This document shows positions 7,964-16,227 of a DNA stretch of 64,000 nt, piece by piece (positions within the stretch are counted from its first letter, which is position 1; every line of letters begins with the position of its first letter). The stretch covers positions 124,001 to 188,000 of the forward strand of contig NZ_JSYN01000015.1 in the NCBI RefSeq assembly GCF_000812965.1, written 5' to 3'. Both the position numbers and the translations under genes were made by a program. Under the pieces are notes generated by a model, which saw only the letters and a program-made list of their open reading frames with translations, ran no database searches and was not told the origin of the DNA. Source of the DNA: Pedobacter kyungheensis. Its GTDB lineage: Bacteria; Bacteroidota; Bacteroidia; Sphingobacteriales; Sphingobacteriaceae.

Positions 7964-9598
7964 GTGATTAATGTAAATAACATCTCCGTTTCATTTGGCG
8001 GAACCACTTTGTTTAGCGATGTAACCTTTTCGATAAACGAAAACGATAAGATTGCCCTGATGGGTAAAAACGGTGCAGGTAAATCGACCATTTTAAAAAT
8101 TATTGCCGATGTAGCCAAGCCTACCACTGGTAATGTAACTGGTCCGAAAGAGGCGGTAATTGCTTATTTGCCCCAGCATTTGCTTACCCAGGATCATGTT
8201 ACCGTTTTTGAAGAAACGATGAAGGCTTTTGCAGAGGTTAACCAGATGCAAAAAGAGCTTGATGAGCTGAATGAGCAACTGACCATTCGTACAGATTACG
8301 AAAGTGATGACTACATGAAACTGATTGAGCGTGTATCGGAGCTGAGCGAGAAGTTTTACTCGATTGAAGAAACCAATTATGACGCAGAGGTAGAGAAGGT
8401 ATTGAAAGGCCTGGGTTTTGAACGTAAAGATTTTACGCGTCAAACTTCCGAGTTTTCGGGTGGATGGCGTATGCGTATTGAGCTGGCTAAAATCCTTTTA
8501 AAGAAACCTGATTTAATTTTACTGGATGAGCCTACCAACCACATGGATATTGAAAGTATTCAATGGCTGGAAGATTTTTTAATCAACTCGGCAAAAGCGG
8601 TGATGGTTATCTCGCACGACCGTGCCTTTGTTGATAACATTACCAACCGTACCATTGAAGTAACCATGGGCCGGATATACGATTATAAGGCTAAATACAG
8701 TCATTATTTGCAGTTGCGTGCCGATCGTCGTGTACATCAGCTAAAAGCCTATGAAGAGCAACAACGTTTTATTGCCGATAACCAGGAATTTATTGACCGT
8801 TTCAGGGGAACTTATTCTAAAACCCTACAGGTACAATCGCGGGTAAAAATGCTCGAGAAGCTCGAAATTATTGAAATTGATGAGGTAGATACTTCGGCAT
8901 TGCGCTTAAAATTTCCTCCATCGCCACGTTCAGGGCAATACCCGGTAATGGTCGAAGAATTAACCAAAACCTATGGCGATCATGTAGTGTTTCAAAAAGC
9001 ATCGATGGTAATTGAAAGGGGAGAGAAAATCGCTTTCGTGGGTAAAAACGGCGAAGGTAAATCGACCATGATTAAAGCCATCATGAACGAAATTGATTTT
9101 GAAGGCAGTTTAAAAGTTGGTCACAATGCCAAAATAGGTTATTTTGCCCAAAATCAGGCTGCATTGTTAGATGAAAATTTAACCGTATTCGAAACCATCG
9201 ATCAGATCCCACTAACGGATGGTACCATCAAAATTAAAGACCTTTTAGGTGCATTTATGTTTAGTGGCGATGATACCACTAAAAAGGTTAAAGTACTATC
9301 TGGAGGTGAAAAAACCCGTTTAGCTATGATTAAGTTGTTGCTTGAACCCGTGAATGTGTTAATTCTGGATGAGCCGACCAACCACCTGGATATGAAAACC
9401 AAAGACATTATTAAAGATGCCCTGAAAGATTTCGACGGAACTTTAATTCTGGTTTCTCACGACCGTGATTTCTTAGATGGATTGGCAGAAAAAGTATTCG
9501 AATTTGGCAATAAACGCGTACGAGAGCACTTTTCAGATATTAAAGGCTTCCTGGCTTATAAGAAAATGGACAGCCTTAAAGAAATAGAACAAAATTAA
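7964..9598 (+). CDS. ABC-F family ATPase (ribosome-associated, energy-sensing or protective type)
   Basis: A soluble protein of 544 residues with two ABC ATPase domains and no membrane part, typical of ABC-F factors that act on the ribosomal E site. The first domain has GKNGAGKST, signature FSGGWRMR and LILLDEPTNHMD. An inter-domain linker rich in charged residues follows (about residues 240-310). The second domain has GKNGEGKST, LSGGEKTRL and VLILDEPTNHLD. I chose GTG 7964 because ABC-F proteins begin exactly there (INVNNISVSFGG). The 41 extra codons upstream to the ATG at 7841 encode unrelated sequence overlapping a likely promoter. It could be housekeeping or give mild antibiotic protection; sequence alone does not say which. 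Confidence 0.9.
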   Translation: MINVNNISVSFGGTTLFSDVTFSINENDKIALMGKNGAGKSTILKIIADVAKPTTGNVTGPKEAVIAYLPQHLLTQDHVTVFEETMKAFAEVNQMQKELDELNEQLTIRTDYESDDYMKLIERVSELSEKFYSIEETNYDAEVEKVLKGLGFERKDFTRQTSEFSGGWRMRIELAKILLKKPDLILLDEPTNHMDIESIQWLEDFLINSAKAVMVISHDRAFVDNITNRTIEVTMGRIYDYKAKYSHYLQLRADRRVHQLKAYEEQQRFIADNQEFIDRFRGTYSKTLQVQSRVKMLEKLEIIEIDEVDTSALRLKFPPSPRSGQYPVMVEELTKTYGDHVVFQKASMVIERGEKIAFVGKNGEGKSTMIKAIMNEIDFEGSLKVGHNAKIGYFAQNQAALLDENLTVFETIDQIPLTDGTIKIKDLLGAFMFSGDDTTKKVKVLSGGEKTRLAMIKLLLEPVNVLILDEPTNHLDMKTKDIIKDALKDFDGTLILVSHDRDFLDGLAEKVFEFGNKRVREHFSDIKGFLAYKKMDSLKEIEQN

Positions 9599-9607
9599 TC
9601 TAAAATT

Positions 9608-9639
9608 GCAGGCTGTAATGTGTATACCTTACAGCCTGC
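9608..9639. terminator. Hairpin between convergent genes
   Basis: A perfect 11-bp stem, GCAGGCTGTAA (9608-9618) with TTACAGCCTGC (9629-9639), separates the convergent ABC-F and TolC genes. Neither side has a strong T-run, so the hairpin may serve both directions as a weak terminator. Confidence 0.6.
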
Positions 9640-9655
9640 ATAACTTATACCTTTG

Positions 9656-11125
9656 CTATTTTAATACGGCCCTGGTACCTGCCTTGTAATATAATTCTGC
9701 CAGTGCCTTCTGGTAACCCGCAACCATACTTTCCTGCTTAATTTTCATCTCTATCAACTTGGTTTCGCGACTGTTGATTAAAAAAAGCGTGCTTTCGCCT
9801 AAATTAAACTTCTGGTTTTCGCCATTTACAAGCACCTGCTGGTTTTCGATACTTTTTAACTGTACCGCAAGCTGTGCAGCGTAGGCCGACAGGTCATTGT
9901 AAGAAGCCATTACCTGGTTTCTGATTTCCCTGCCCGATTGCTGAAGGTCGTAATTCAGTTCCTGCTGTTTAATTTTTACCTCGCGAAGCTTACCGCGTTC
10001 AGCCCTTAAAAAAAGTGGGAAGGCCAGTTCGACACCAACTTTGTAGTTGCTCCAGTTAAAATCGTAATAGCCTGGCACATTGCTGTTAATGCCGGTTCGG
10101 CTGGAGATGAGGTTGCCAATAACATTCAGTTTAGGCTTCAGCATTTCCTGACGGTAACTTTTTTCAACGGCCAGTTGCTCACCCTTACTGCGTAATTTTA
10201 AAATTTCAGGGTGCTGGTTGGCAGCCTGGCCCAATAAGCTATCCAGTAACTGTGCGTTGGGGCGAGCTGCTTTGTTAACCATACTTTGGGGCAGTGCATC
10301 TGCAGGCAGTTCCATCGGGTTGCCCGCTTCGTTCCACAAATGATTGGAAAGTACCAGTCTGGCATTTTGCAGTTCGATAGCTGTTTTTTCCTTCTGGATA
10401 ATCCGCTCCTGTACGGTAATATAAGCCTCGACTGAGTCTATCCCCGGTTTATCGCCTATTAGCGTTTGCGCACTGAGTGCTTTAAACCGGCGTTGCGCCA
10501 GATCAAGCCCTTCGTTAACCAGTTCAAACTGCTTGTGGGTATAGTACCAGTTCCAGTAATCTTTAACAATACCATACCAGGCGCCGTTAATCTGTTTCAG
10601 CTGGTCGGCCTCTGCATATTGCACCATGATTTTCGATTGGCGCAGCGTGCTTCTCCGCGCATCAATAATTAAACCTTGCCCCAAAGGGATGCTCAGACCA
10701 ACGGCCGATAAACCTTCTCCATTTGTACGGCTTTCGGGATTAACATAAGTACCCACATTGCGTTCGTAACCCACTTTTAAGTCGGCGCCAGCAAGCCAGA
10801 GCGGTATCTTTAATTCATTGTTCCACCGGTTGTAATACTCGGTGTTGCCAAATAATTTGCGGCTAAACCCGGCTTTTAATTCAGGATCGAAGTAGCCGAG
10901 CGATTGCAGCACTTTTGCCCGGGCCGATTCGCTGAGCAATGCCGCCTGCTTAATAATGGGATGGTACCTGAAAACCATCAGCTGCAGATCATCAAGCGCG
11001 AAAACTTTAGTGCTATCTGTATGCTTTGATACAGGTAGCGTGATTGCTTTTTGCGCAAAAATTACCTCAGCTGATAGTACGAAAAGTAGGAGTACGCCAG
11101 ATATTTTTTTCAAAAGAATATTCAT
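9656..11125 (-). CDS. TolC-family outer-membrane efflux/secretion protein
   Basis: A 489-residue protein with an N-terminal signal (LLLFVLSAEVIFAQ) and the long amphipathic alpha-helical repeats of the OEP/TolC family. Examples are SYRQEMLKPKLNVIGNL, PLFLRAERGKL and the C-terminal GESTLFLINSRE, which resembles the conserved GxxxxxxVLxAq region near the second OEP repeat. It would form the outer-membrane channel of the tripartite export system whose adaptor lies 15 nt upstream. It is the last gene of a minus-strand operon (ABC membrane domain, HlyD, TolC). Confidence 0.88.
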   Translation of the reverse strand: MNILLKKISGVLLLFVLSAEVIFAQKAITLPVSKHTDSTKVFALDDLQLMVFRYHPIIKQAALLSESARAKVLQSLGYFDPELKAGFSRKLFGNTEYYNRWNNELKIPLWLAGADLKVGYERNVGTYVNPESRTNGEGLSAVGLSIPLGQGLIIDARRSTLRQSKIMVQYAEADQLKQINGAWYGIVKDYWNWYYTHKQFELVNEGLDLAQRRFKALSAQTLIGDKPGIDSVEAYITVQERIIQKEKTAIELQNARLVLSNHLWNEAGNPMELPADALPQSMVNKAARPNAQLLDSLLGQAANQHPEILKLRSKGEQLAVEKSYRQEMLKPKLNVIGNLISSRTGINSNVPGYYDFNWSNYKVGVELAFPLFLRAERGKLREVKIKQQELNYDLQQSGREIRNQVMASYNDLSAYAAQLAVQLKSIENQQVLVNGENQKFNLGESTLFLINSRETKLIEMKIKQESMVAGYQKALAELYYKAGTRAVLK

Positions 11126-11140
11126 AATCTTCCTCCCAAT

Positions 11141-12508
11141 CTATTTCTTATCCTTAGCAAGGCCTGCAGGCTCTTTCTCCAAACTAGGCGGAAAACCATT
11201 AAGCTGACGCCATATTTCATACCAAAGGGGAACAGAGCGTAAAATGATGCGGCCATAAACCCCCGAACCCTGCCTCAACTGTGCTGGCCATGGTTCGTCT
11301 TTTGATGGAACCGGATTGGTTTGACTCACCAGTAAACGGTATTTCCCGCCTGTGCTGCTCATGCGATCGATAGAAAAAACCTTGCCTGCAAAGGTACCCA
11401 CTGCTACTGATGGCCAACCAGAGAACTGTACCGATGGCCAGCCTTCAAACTGCAGGCGTACATCGCTGGTATCCAATATTAGGGGCACATCCATAGCACT
11501 TACATACAATTCTGCAGCTACCATAGGCGATTTTGGCTGCAAAGTAGCTACCGACTCACCCTCCTTAATGTTTTCGCCAATACCGGCCTTTAAAGTTTTA
11601 ACAATAAATCCGCTTTGTGGCGCACGCACCACATACAGGCCGCGCCTGATACTTACATTCGAAATATCGTTGCGCAATTTGGCGATATCGCCCTGCGCAC
11701 TGGCTTTACTCGATATGGCCGAACTCATATCTGATTGTGCTTTCGACATCGATTCCTGGTACTTCGCCCTGATATTATCGAGCTCAATTGAAGCATTTAA
11801 TAAGCTCTGTGCCGAATTGTTTAGCTTATTGCGTTGGCTAATTACCTTGGCATTGTCTTCCTGCAATTTAAGCCTGCGGGTTTCAATATCTGTTAAAGAG
11901 AATAGACCATTTTTATAACCGGTTTCGTATCGTTCTAAACGCACCCTGGTTGTCTCATAAAACTTTTGAACCGCCAGCAGCTCCGCGCTATCAATGCTTA
12001 CATAGTTTTTAGCCTGTAGCACCTTATTTTCGGCGGCTTTCATCTGAAAGCGTAAGCCGTCACTCAAGGCCTTCATCTGGGCTTTGGTGGCATCAATCTT
12101 TTGTACTGCAGCAGTTTCGCTACCGCGCTTGGCATCCAACTGTTCGTTCAGTCTTGTGGGTAATTCAGGGTCGAAATAAGATTGACTGGTTTCTGAAATT
12201 ACCAGAATAGTATCGCCCTTTTTTACTTCCTGCCCTTCGCGTACGGCCCAATGCTCTATACGGCCACCAATCTGGTTTTGCACGGTTTGTGGCCGGTCTT
12301 CAGGTCGAAGTGCGGTAACCCTACCACGACCCGGAATGGTTTGGCGGTAGGGGAGAAAAAGCAACAGTACAAAAAAAGCCATAATAAACAGGAGGATTCT
12401 ACCCAATCGCTTGGTTCCCCGTGCATCGATAATTTTGCTGTTGGCATGTACCGAAAGTGTTTCCCAGTTTTGTAATTCAGTCAGATTATTGCTATTGAGC
12501 TTACCCAT
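11141..12508 (-). CDS. HlyD-family membrane fusion (adaptor) protein
   Basis: A 455-residue periplasmic adaptor. It has a short cytoplasmic N-terminus, one membrane helix (about residues 38-55, FIMAFFVLLLFLPY) and a biotinyl-lipoyl half motif (GGRIEHWAVREGQEVKKGDTIL). A long coiled-coil hairpin follows (about residues 110-290), then the second lipoyl half (LYVVRAPQSGFIVKTL) and a beta-barrel region. It would connect the inner-membrane component to the TolC channel. Its start overlaps the end of the upstream ABC membrane-domain gene by 8 nt, implying translational coupling. Confidence 0.9.
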   Translation of the reverse strand: MGKLNSNNLTELQNWETLSVHANSKIIDARGTKRLGRILLFIMAFFVLLLFLPYRQTIPGRGRVTALRPEDRPQTVQNQIGGRIEHWAVREGQEVKKGDTILVISETSQSYFDPELPTRLNEQLDAKRGSETAAVQKIDATKAQMKALSDGLRFQMKAAENKVLQAKNYVSIDSAELLAVQKFYETTRVRLERYETGYKNGLFSLTDIETRRLKLQEDNAKVISQRNKLNNSAQSLLNASIELDNIRAKYQESMSKAQSDMSSAISSKASAQGDIAKLRNDISNVSIRRGLYVVRAPQSGFIVKTLKAGIGENIKEGESVATLQPKSPMVAAELYVSAMDVPLILDTSDVRLQFEGWPSVQFSGWPSVAVGTFAGKVFSIDRMSSTGGKYRLLVSQTNPVPSKDEPWPAQLRQGSGVYGRIILRSVPLWYEIWRQLNGFPPSLEKEPAGLAKDKK

Positions 12509-13505
12509 GGTTAAAATCTCCTTCCTCCAACTCCAGGTCGGTTACTACGGCAAGTTTCTCGCTACCGGTTATCATATCGAACACCGTATTTAAATTGGTC
12601 ATCAGTTTTTCGATGGCATAACTAATCTGTACAATAATTACCTCGGCAGCTACAAACTGGCCAAAAGTCATTTGTCTTTCTACGACGAAATAAGAGCCTA
12701 AAAGCAGCAGGGCACCCATCAGCATGGTACGCATGGCCACTGCACTAATAAAAAACTTTTTAAGTATACCGAAATGATCATTACGGGCCTGGATATAGTT
12801 GGCCGTAATTTTATCCGTACGCTCGATAATTTCCTTACGCTTTGCGGAACTGTTTCTATAGGTATCCAGATCAGAAGCAATATCTTCCAGATAGCCGACC
12901 ACTTCGTATTTATAGCCCGATTCTTCAATACTGGTTCGCACAGCCTGACGATAATACAACATCAGGATTAAGGCGATTACAATCAGCACAAAAGTGCCGA
13001 AAGCCATAAAAACCGGATGATAAAATGAAAGGAGAATTACACTGAAGAAGATCAGTACCGCTGCGGCAATAATATCAACCAAAAGTTTGGTCAGGCCTTT
13101 CTGAATGGTAAGGATATCGAAGAAGCGGTTGACAAGCTCAGTAGGGTTTTCGCCTTCGAGCGCTTTCTTTTTAATTCTGGGCAGGCGAAATGCGAACTCC
13201 AGCGCTGCTTTGGTAAAAATCTTTTGCTCCAGAAACTCAACCAGGGTAAGCTGGCCAATCAGCAACAGGCCACCCACAACAATGCCGACCAAAATTACGG
13301 CGATAAGAATGTAGGTTGAGCTGTACATTGCCCCGTTGGATAACAGGTTGAAAACGGCACTGGTACCCAGGGGCAGAGAAAGGCCGATTAAGCCAATAAG
13401 TATGGCATAAATATAAATATAATTGATGGTTTTACGCTCTAAATGGAGCATACGTACCAATCTTTGCCAGGGCGAAGGCGCACCGGCAACATGATGATTT
13501 TTCAT
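12501..13505 (-). CDS. ABC exporter transmembrane domain protein lacking the ATPase domain
   Basis: A 334-residue protein with the six-helix fold of type I ABC exporters: hydrophobic segments near 29-50, 62-86, 140-165, 167-190, 255-277 and 280-303, and the intervening coupling-helix stretch LEDIASDLDTYRNSSAKRKEI. Exporters of this kind normally continue from KLAVVTDLPLE... into a nucleotide-binding domain. Here the protein stops at DLELEEGDFNHG and the HlyD gene begins at once, 8 nt before the stop. No Walker A, signature or Walker B is present in any frame nearby, so this is not a visible frameshift. A partner ATPase must come from elsewhere, or the protein works differently. It is part of an operon with HlyD and TolC. 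Confidence 0.8.
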   Translation of the reverse strand: MKNHHVAGAPSPWQRLVRMLHLERKTINYIYIYAILIGLIGLSLPLGTSAVFNLLSNGAMYSSTYILIAVILVGIVVGGLLLIGQLTLVEFLEQKIFTKAALEFAFRLPRIKKKALEGENPTELVNRFFDILTIQKGLTKLLVDIIAAAVLIFFSVILLSFYHPVFMAFGTFVLIVIALILMLYYRQAVRTSIEESGYKYEVVGYLEDIASDLDTYRNSSAKRKEIIERTDKITANYIQARNDHFGILKKFFISAVAMRTMLMGALLLLGSYFVVERQMTFGQFVAAEVIIVQISYAIEKLMTNLNTVFDMITGSEKLAVVTDLELEEGDFNHG

Positions 13506-13649
13506 TTTTTTATTTTAAAATCAGGCACAAAACAGGTTGCAGGGCAACATTATGGGCCTGGGGTAAATTTGAATGTGATTTTTAAAGGCAATAACTAATC
13601 TTCAGACTGGCTTAAAGACATTAGTGTATTAGATGGTGTTTATCTAAAA

Positions 13650-13988
13650 TTAAGCAGCCAGATCCGGAGGCGGCGTGGGTACATTTTTAGCCGGCGAATT
13701 GCATGGACGCAAGCCATAAAGGTATTGGTTAAGGTTCTGGCAGTTGGTTGGAATTGGGTTTAAACAAGCCGGAGCAGAAGATTCGTAAAGCATGAGTTTC
13801 TTCTTTAGCTTTTCGAAAGATTCTTCTTCCTTGGCCTTATTTTCTTCGCTGCTTTTTTCAATGGCATAAACGCAACCCGGAGACAACAAGATGGTTATTG
13901 CACTGGTAAAAAATTTAGTAGCAAACAGGACCAATACCAGCATGCCAAAAATCTTTTTCAATAAGTTTTTTCTTAATAACCTCATCAT
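13650..13988 (-). CDS. Small membrane-anchored protein of unknown function
   Basis: A 112-residue protein with a basic N-terminus, one hydrophobic segment (about residues 12-38), a charged coiled-coil-like stretch (EKSSEENKAKEEESFEKLKK) and a Cys/Pro-rich tail (four cysteines after the membrane helix; ends TPPPDLAA). I do not recognise a family. It lies 144 nt upstream of the NBD-less ABC gene on the same strand and could belong to that export operon. The tail would face the periplasm if the helix is a signal anchor. Two adjacent ATGs (13988 and 13985) are equally possible starts. Confidence 0.5.
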   Translation of the reverse strand: MMRLLRKNLLKKIFGMLVLVLFATKFFTSAITILLSPGCVYAIEKSSEENKAKEEESFEKLKKKLMLYESSAPACLNPIPTNCQNLNQYLYGLRPCNSPAKNVPTPPPDLAA

Positions 13989-14163
13989 CTGGATACAAAT
14001 ATAGGGTCAGAAAAACCTTCATGAGGCATCTGGAAGCTAAAATCAGGTACTTTTTTAAAAGCCTGACACAAATGTTATACTAGCATTAGAACGGGATTAG
14101 AAAATGCCGAAAAACAGATTTTTTTAAAATAGGTATGCTTAATGTGGTGTAAAAAGGAAAGCG

Positions 14164-14214
14164 TCTGTTAGCATTCAGCAATAAATGAGCTGCATGCCAA
14201 CAAACGCTAACAGA
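14164..14214. repeat. Inverted repeat downstream of the PhnX-like gene
   Basis: TCTGTTAGC (14164-14172) pairs with GCTAACAGA (14206-14214) across a 33-nt loop, 20 nt beyond the stop of the minus-strand hydrolase gene. It may be a terminator or transcript-end structure; no T-run is obvious. Confidence 0.35.
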
Positions 14215-14234
14215 GGACGTTAATTGGTGTAAGT

Positions 14235-14918
14235 TTAATTTGGAATAATATCCAGTATCTGCATCAAATGATCGATTACCGCATTTGGTTTGGCGTTTTG
14301 CAATTGCTCGCGGGTATGTGCACCTGTTGTGATACCAATGCTCAGGCTGCAACCGGCATTCTGGCCTTCTTCAATGTCGACGCTCGAATCGCCAACTTTC
14401 ATCACTGCGCTGCCATCGGCAATTTCATATTGTTTCATGGCAAGTAAGATCATATCCGGTTCGGGCCTGTTCTGGCTAACTTCTGAGGCGGTAATCAGGG
14501 CGTCAAAATCTTTACCAGGTGTCCATCCAAGCCGGTTAAGTATGGCTTCGGCAGTAGGGCGGTCGTAACCCGTATTCAATACTGTGCGGATGTTTTTTGC
14601 TTTAAGTTTTTCGAAAAGATCGGTAGCACCTGGTTGTGGCAAAATAGGTTCAACCTCATAAGCCAGTTTTAACTGTTTAATAAATTTTTCGTAAATATTG
14701 TCTACCAGTGTTTCGTTAAAGTCTGCTCCGTATGTTTTAAGTACCGATCTGATGGCCGCTTTCTTTTCTTTTCCGGCAGCTACCGCTAAAACCTGGTCAA
14801 GATTGTAAGCAAAACCTGCCGCGTTAATGGCATTCATCAGGGTTTTATAAACCAGGTTATCTTCATTTACTGTGGTGCCGGCCATATCAAACACGACCAT
14901 TTTAATTTCAGGGTGCAT
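14235..14918 (-). CDS. Phosphonatase-like HAD hydrolase (PhnX-related)
   Basis: A 227-residue HAD-superfamily hydrolase. Motif I is FDMAGTT with the nucleophile Asp at residue 10; the Thr-Thr after Gly is characteristic of the phosphonatase group. Motif II is the NTGYDRP region, and motif III/IV is KVGDSSVDIEEGQNAG. A cap region follows motif I (AAGKEKKAAIRSVL). By eye one of its lysines falls where PhnX has its Schiff-base lysine, but that alignment is uncertain. It resembles the phosphonatase-like family found beside phosphonate catabolism genes. It is divergent from a dehydrogenase-transporter operon of the same theme. Expected role: C-P or phosphate-ester hydrolysis of a small phosphonate. 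Confidence 0.82.
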   Translation of the reverse strand: MHPEIKMVVFDMAGTTVNEDNLVYKTLMNAINAAGFAYNLDQVLAVAAGKEKKAAIRSVLKTYGADFNETLVDNIYEKFIKQLKLAYEVEPILPQPGATDLFEKLKAKNIRTVLNTGYDRPTAEAILNRLGWTPGKDFDALITASEVSQNRPEPDMILLAMKQYEIADGSAVMKVGDSSVDIEEGQNAGCSLSIGITTGAHTREQLQNAKPNAVIDHLMQILDIIPN

Positions 14919-15007
14919 CGCTATTGTTAAATAGAGTTAATTAAATAAGATTGTAAATTCAACTTGCTAAAAGTATTTCGGCAGCAAATATAATCATGTT
15001 AGTAATG

Positions 15008-15061
15008 CTAAACAAATGTTTAGTAAAAGTTAACATTTAAATTAACATTTGTTTACCTTTG
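15008..15061 (+). promoter_or_regulatory. Operator-like inverted repeat and promoter element in the divergent phosphonate-locus promoter
   Basis: CTAAACA-AA-TGTTTAG (15008-15023) is a perfect 7+7 inverted repeat with a 2-nt gap. It is followed by two copies of TTAACATTT and by TACCTTTG (15054-15061), a match to the TAnnTTTG -7 element pointing toward the dehydrogenase. The palindrome is well placed to control both divergent genes. No regulator gene is adjacent. Confidence 0.45.
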
Positions 15062-15156
15062 TTAAACATTAGATGTTCACTTTTGTAGCGTTGGCCTTAA
15101 AAAGGCAGGTAGTGCTAAATTAGTGTAAATAAAATAGCGCTAAGAATAAATTGTTT

Positions 15157-16227
15157 ATGGATAAAGCAACACTTATTGTCTTCAATGGAGCTGGTAAAGC
15201 CCTCGAAGAAATAAAAACTGATATCCCTGATTTAAATCCGGGAGAAATACTTGTTAAAAACCTGTATACCACCATTTGCGGGAGCGATTTGCATACCTAT
15301 TGTGGCTTAAGGCAGGAGACTGTGCCAACTGTTTTAGGACATGAAATTGTTGGCGAGATTGCAGGTTTTCATCCCGGTCACACCAGGAAAGATTATGCAG
15401 GTACAGTACTTGAAATTGGCGACAGGGTTACCTGGAGTATTTTTGCTTCTGATGCAGATTCGGTAAAAGCAAAGGCCGGAATGCCGCAGAAAGCTGAAGG
15501 CCTTTTTAAATATGGTCATGCGCAGGTTACGGCTACTGATGCCTTGCATGGAGGCCTTTCTACCCATTGTGTGTTAAAACCGGGTACAACTGTTTTAAAG
15601 CTCAGTAAAAAAATTCCACTCAAGGTTGCGGCTACTATTAATTGCGCCGTGGCTACTGTTGCAGGTGCTGTGCGCCTGTCAGGAAGTTTGCAGGGTAAAA
15701 AAGTTTTAATTTCTGGCGTGGGTTTATTGGGCCTGGTTTGTGCCGCAATGTGTAGCGCAGATGGAGCAACCGAAATTCATGTAGCGGATTTAAACAGCGA
15801 CCGGCTAAAACTGGCTGAGTCATTTGGTGCCAATGTACAGCATTTGCTGAATCAAAATCCGGTTTTGCCGACTAACATTGATGTAGCTTTTGATATGAGT
15901 GGCTCGCCTGATGCGATGGAGATGGGGCTGGAGGCATTAACTGTGGGTGGCATAGCGGTTTGGGTAGGTGCGGTATTTAAAACCCGTAGTGTGGCTGTTA
16001 ATGCCGAACAGGTGGTAAGGAAACTGAATACCATTAAGGGGCTTCACAATTATAACTATGATGATTTTTTGCAGGCCGTAAAATTTATAGAAACAAATTA
16101 TTTAAAGTTTCCTTTCGAAGAACTGGTTTCGGCTGAGTTTGCATTGGAAGATGCCGAAAGTGCCTTTAATTTTGCCGTGGCCGATAAGCCCGTGCGTGTT
16201 GGTGTTAATATAGCTCATGATCTGTAA
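15157..16227 (+). CDS. Zinc-binding alcohol dehydrogenase, phosphonate-catabolism associated type
   Basis: A 356-residue medium-chain dehydrogenase. The catalytic zinc motif is TTICGSDLHTYCG (Cys and Asp/His), followed by GHEIVGEI with its Glu. The Rossmann domain has VLISGVGLLGLVCAAMC and an acidic residue after the second strand (HVADLNSDRL), favouring NAD. The usual four-cysteine structural zinc loop is replaced by a longer insert without the Cys cluster (about residues 90-130). This looks like the subgroup annotated as phosphonate-catabolism associated. The PhnX-like gene across the promoter fits that. I chose ATG 15157 over the TTG two codons earlier. Its stop overlaps the ATG of the MFS gene by 1 nt (TAATG). 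Confidence 0.82.
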   Translation: MDKATLIVFNGAGKALEEIKTDIPDLNPGEILVKNLYTTICGSDLHTYCGLRQETVPTVLGHEIVGEIAGFHPGHTRKDYAGTVLEIGDRVTWSIFASDADSVKAKAGMPQKAEGLFKYGHAQVTATDALHGGLSTHCVLKPGTTVLKLSKKIPLKVAATINCAVATVAGAVRLSGSLQGKKVLISGVGLLGLVCAAMCSADGATEIHVADLNSDRLKLAESFGANVQHLLNQNPVLPTNIDVAFDMSGSPDAMEMGLEALTVGGIAVWVGAVFKTRSVAVNAEQVVRKLNTIKGLHNYNYDDFLQAVKFIETNYLKFPFEELVSAEFALEDAESAFNFAVADKPVRVGVNIAHDL

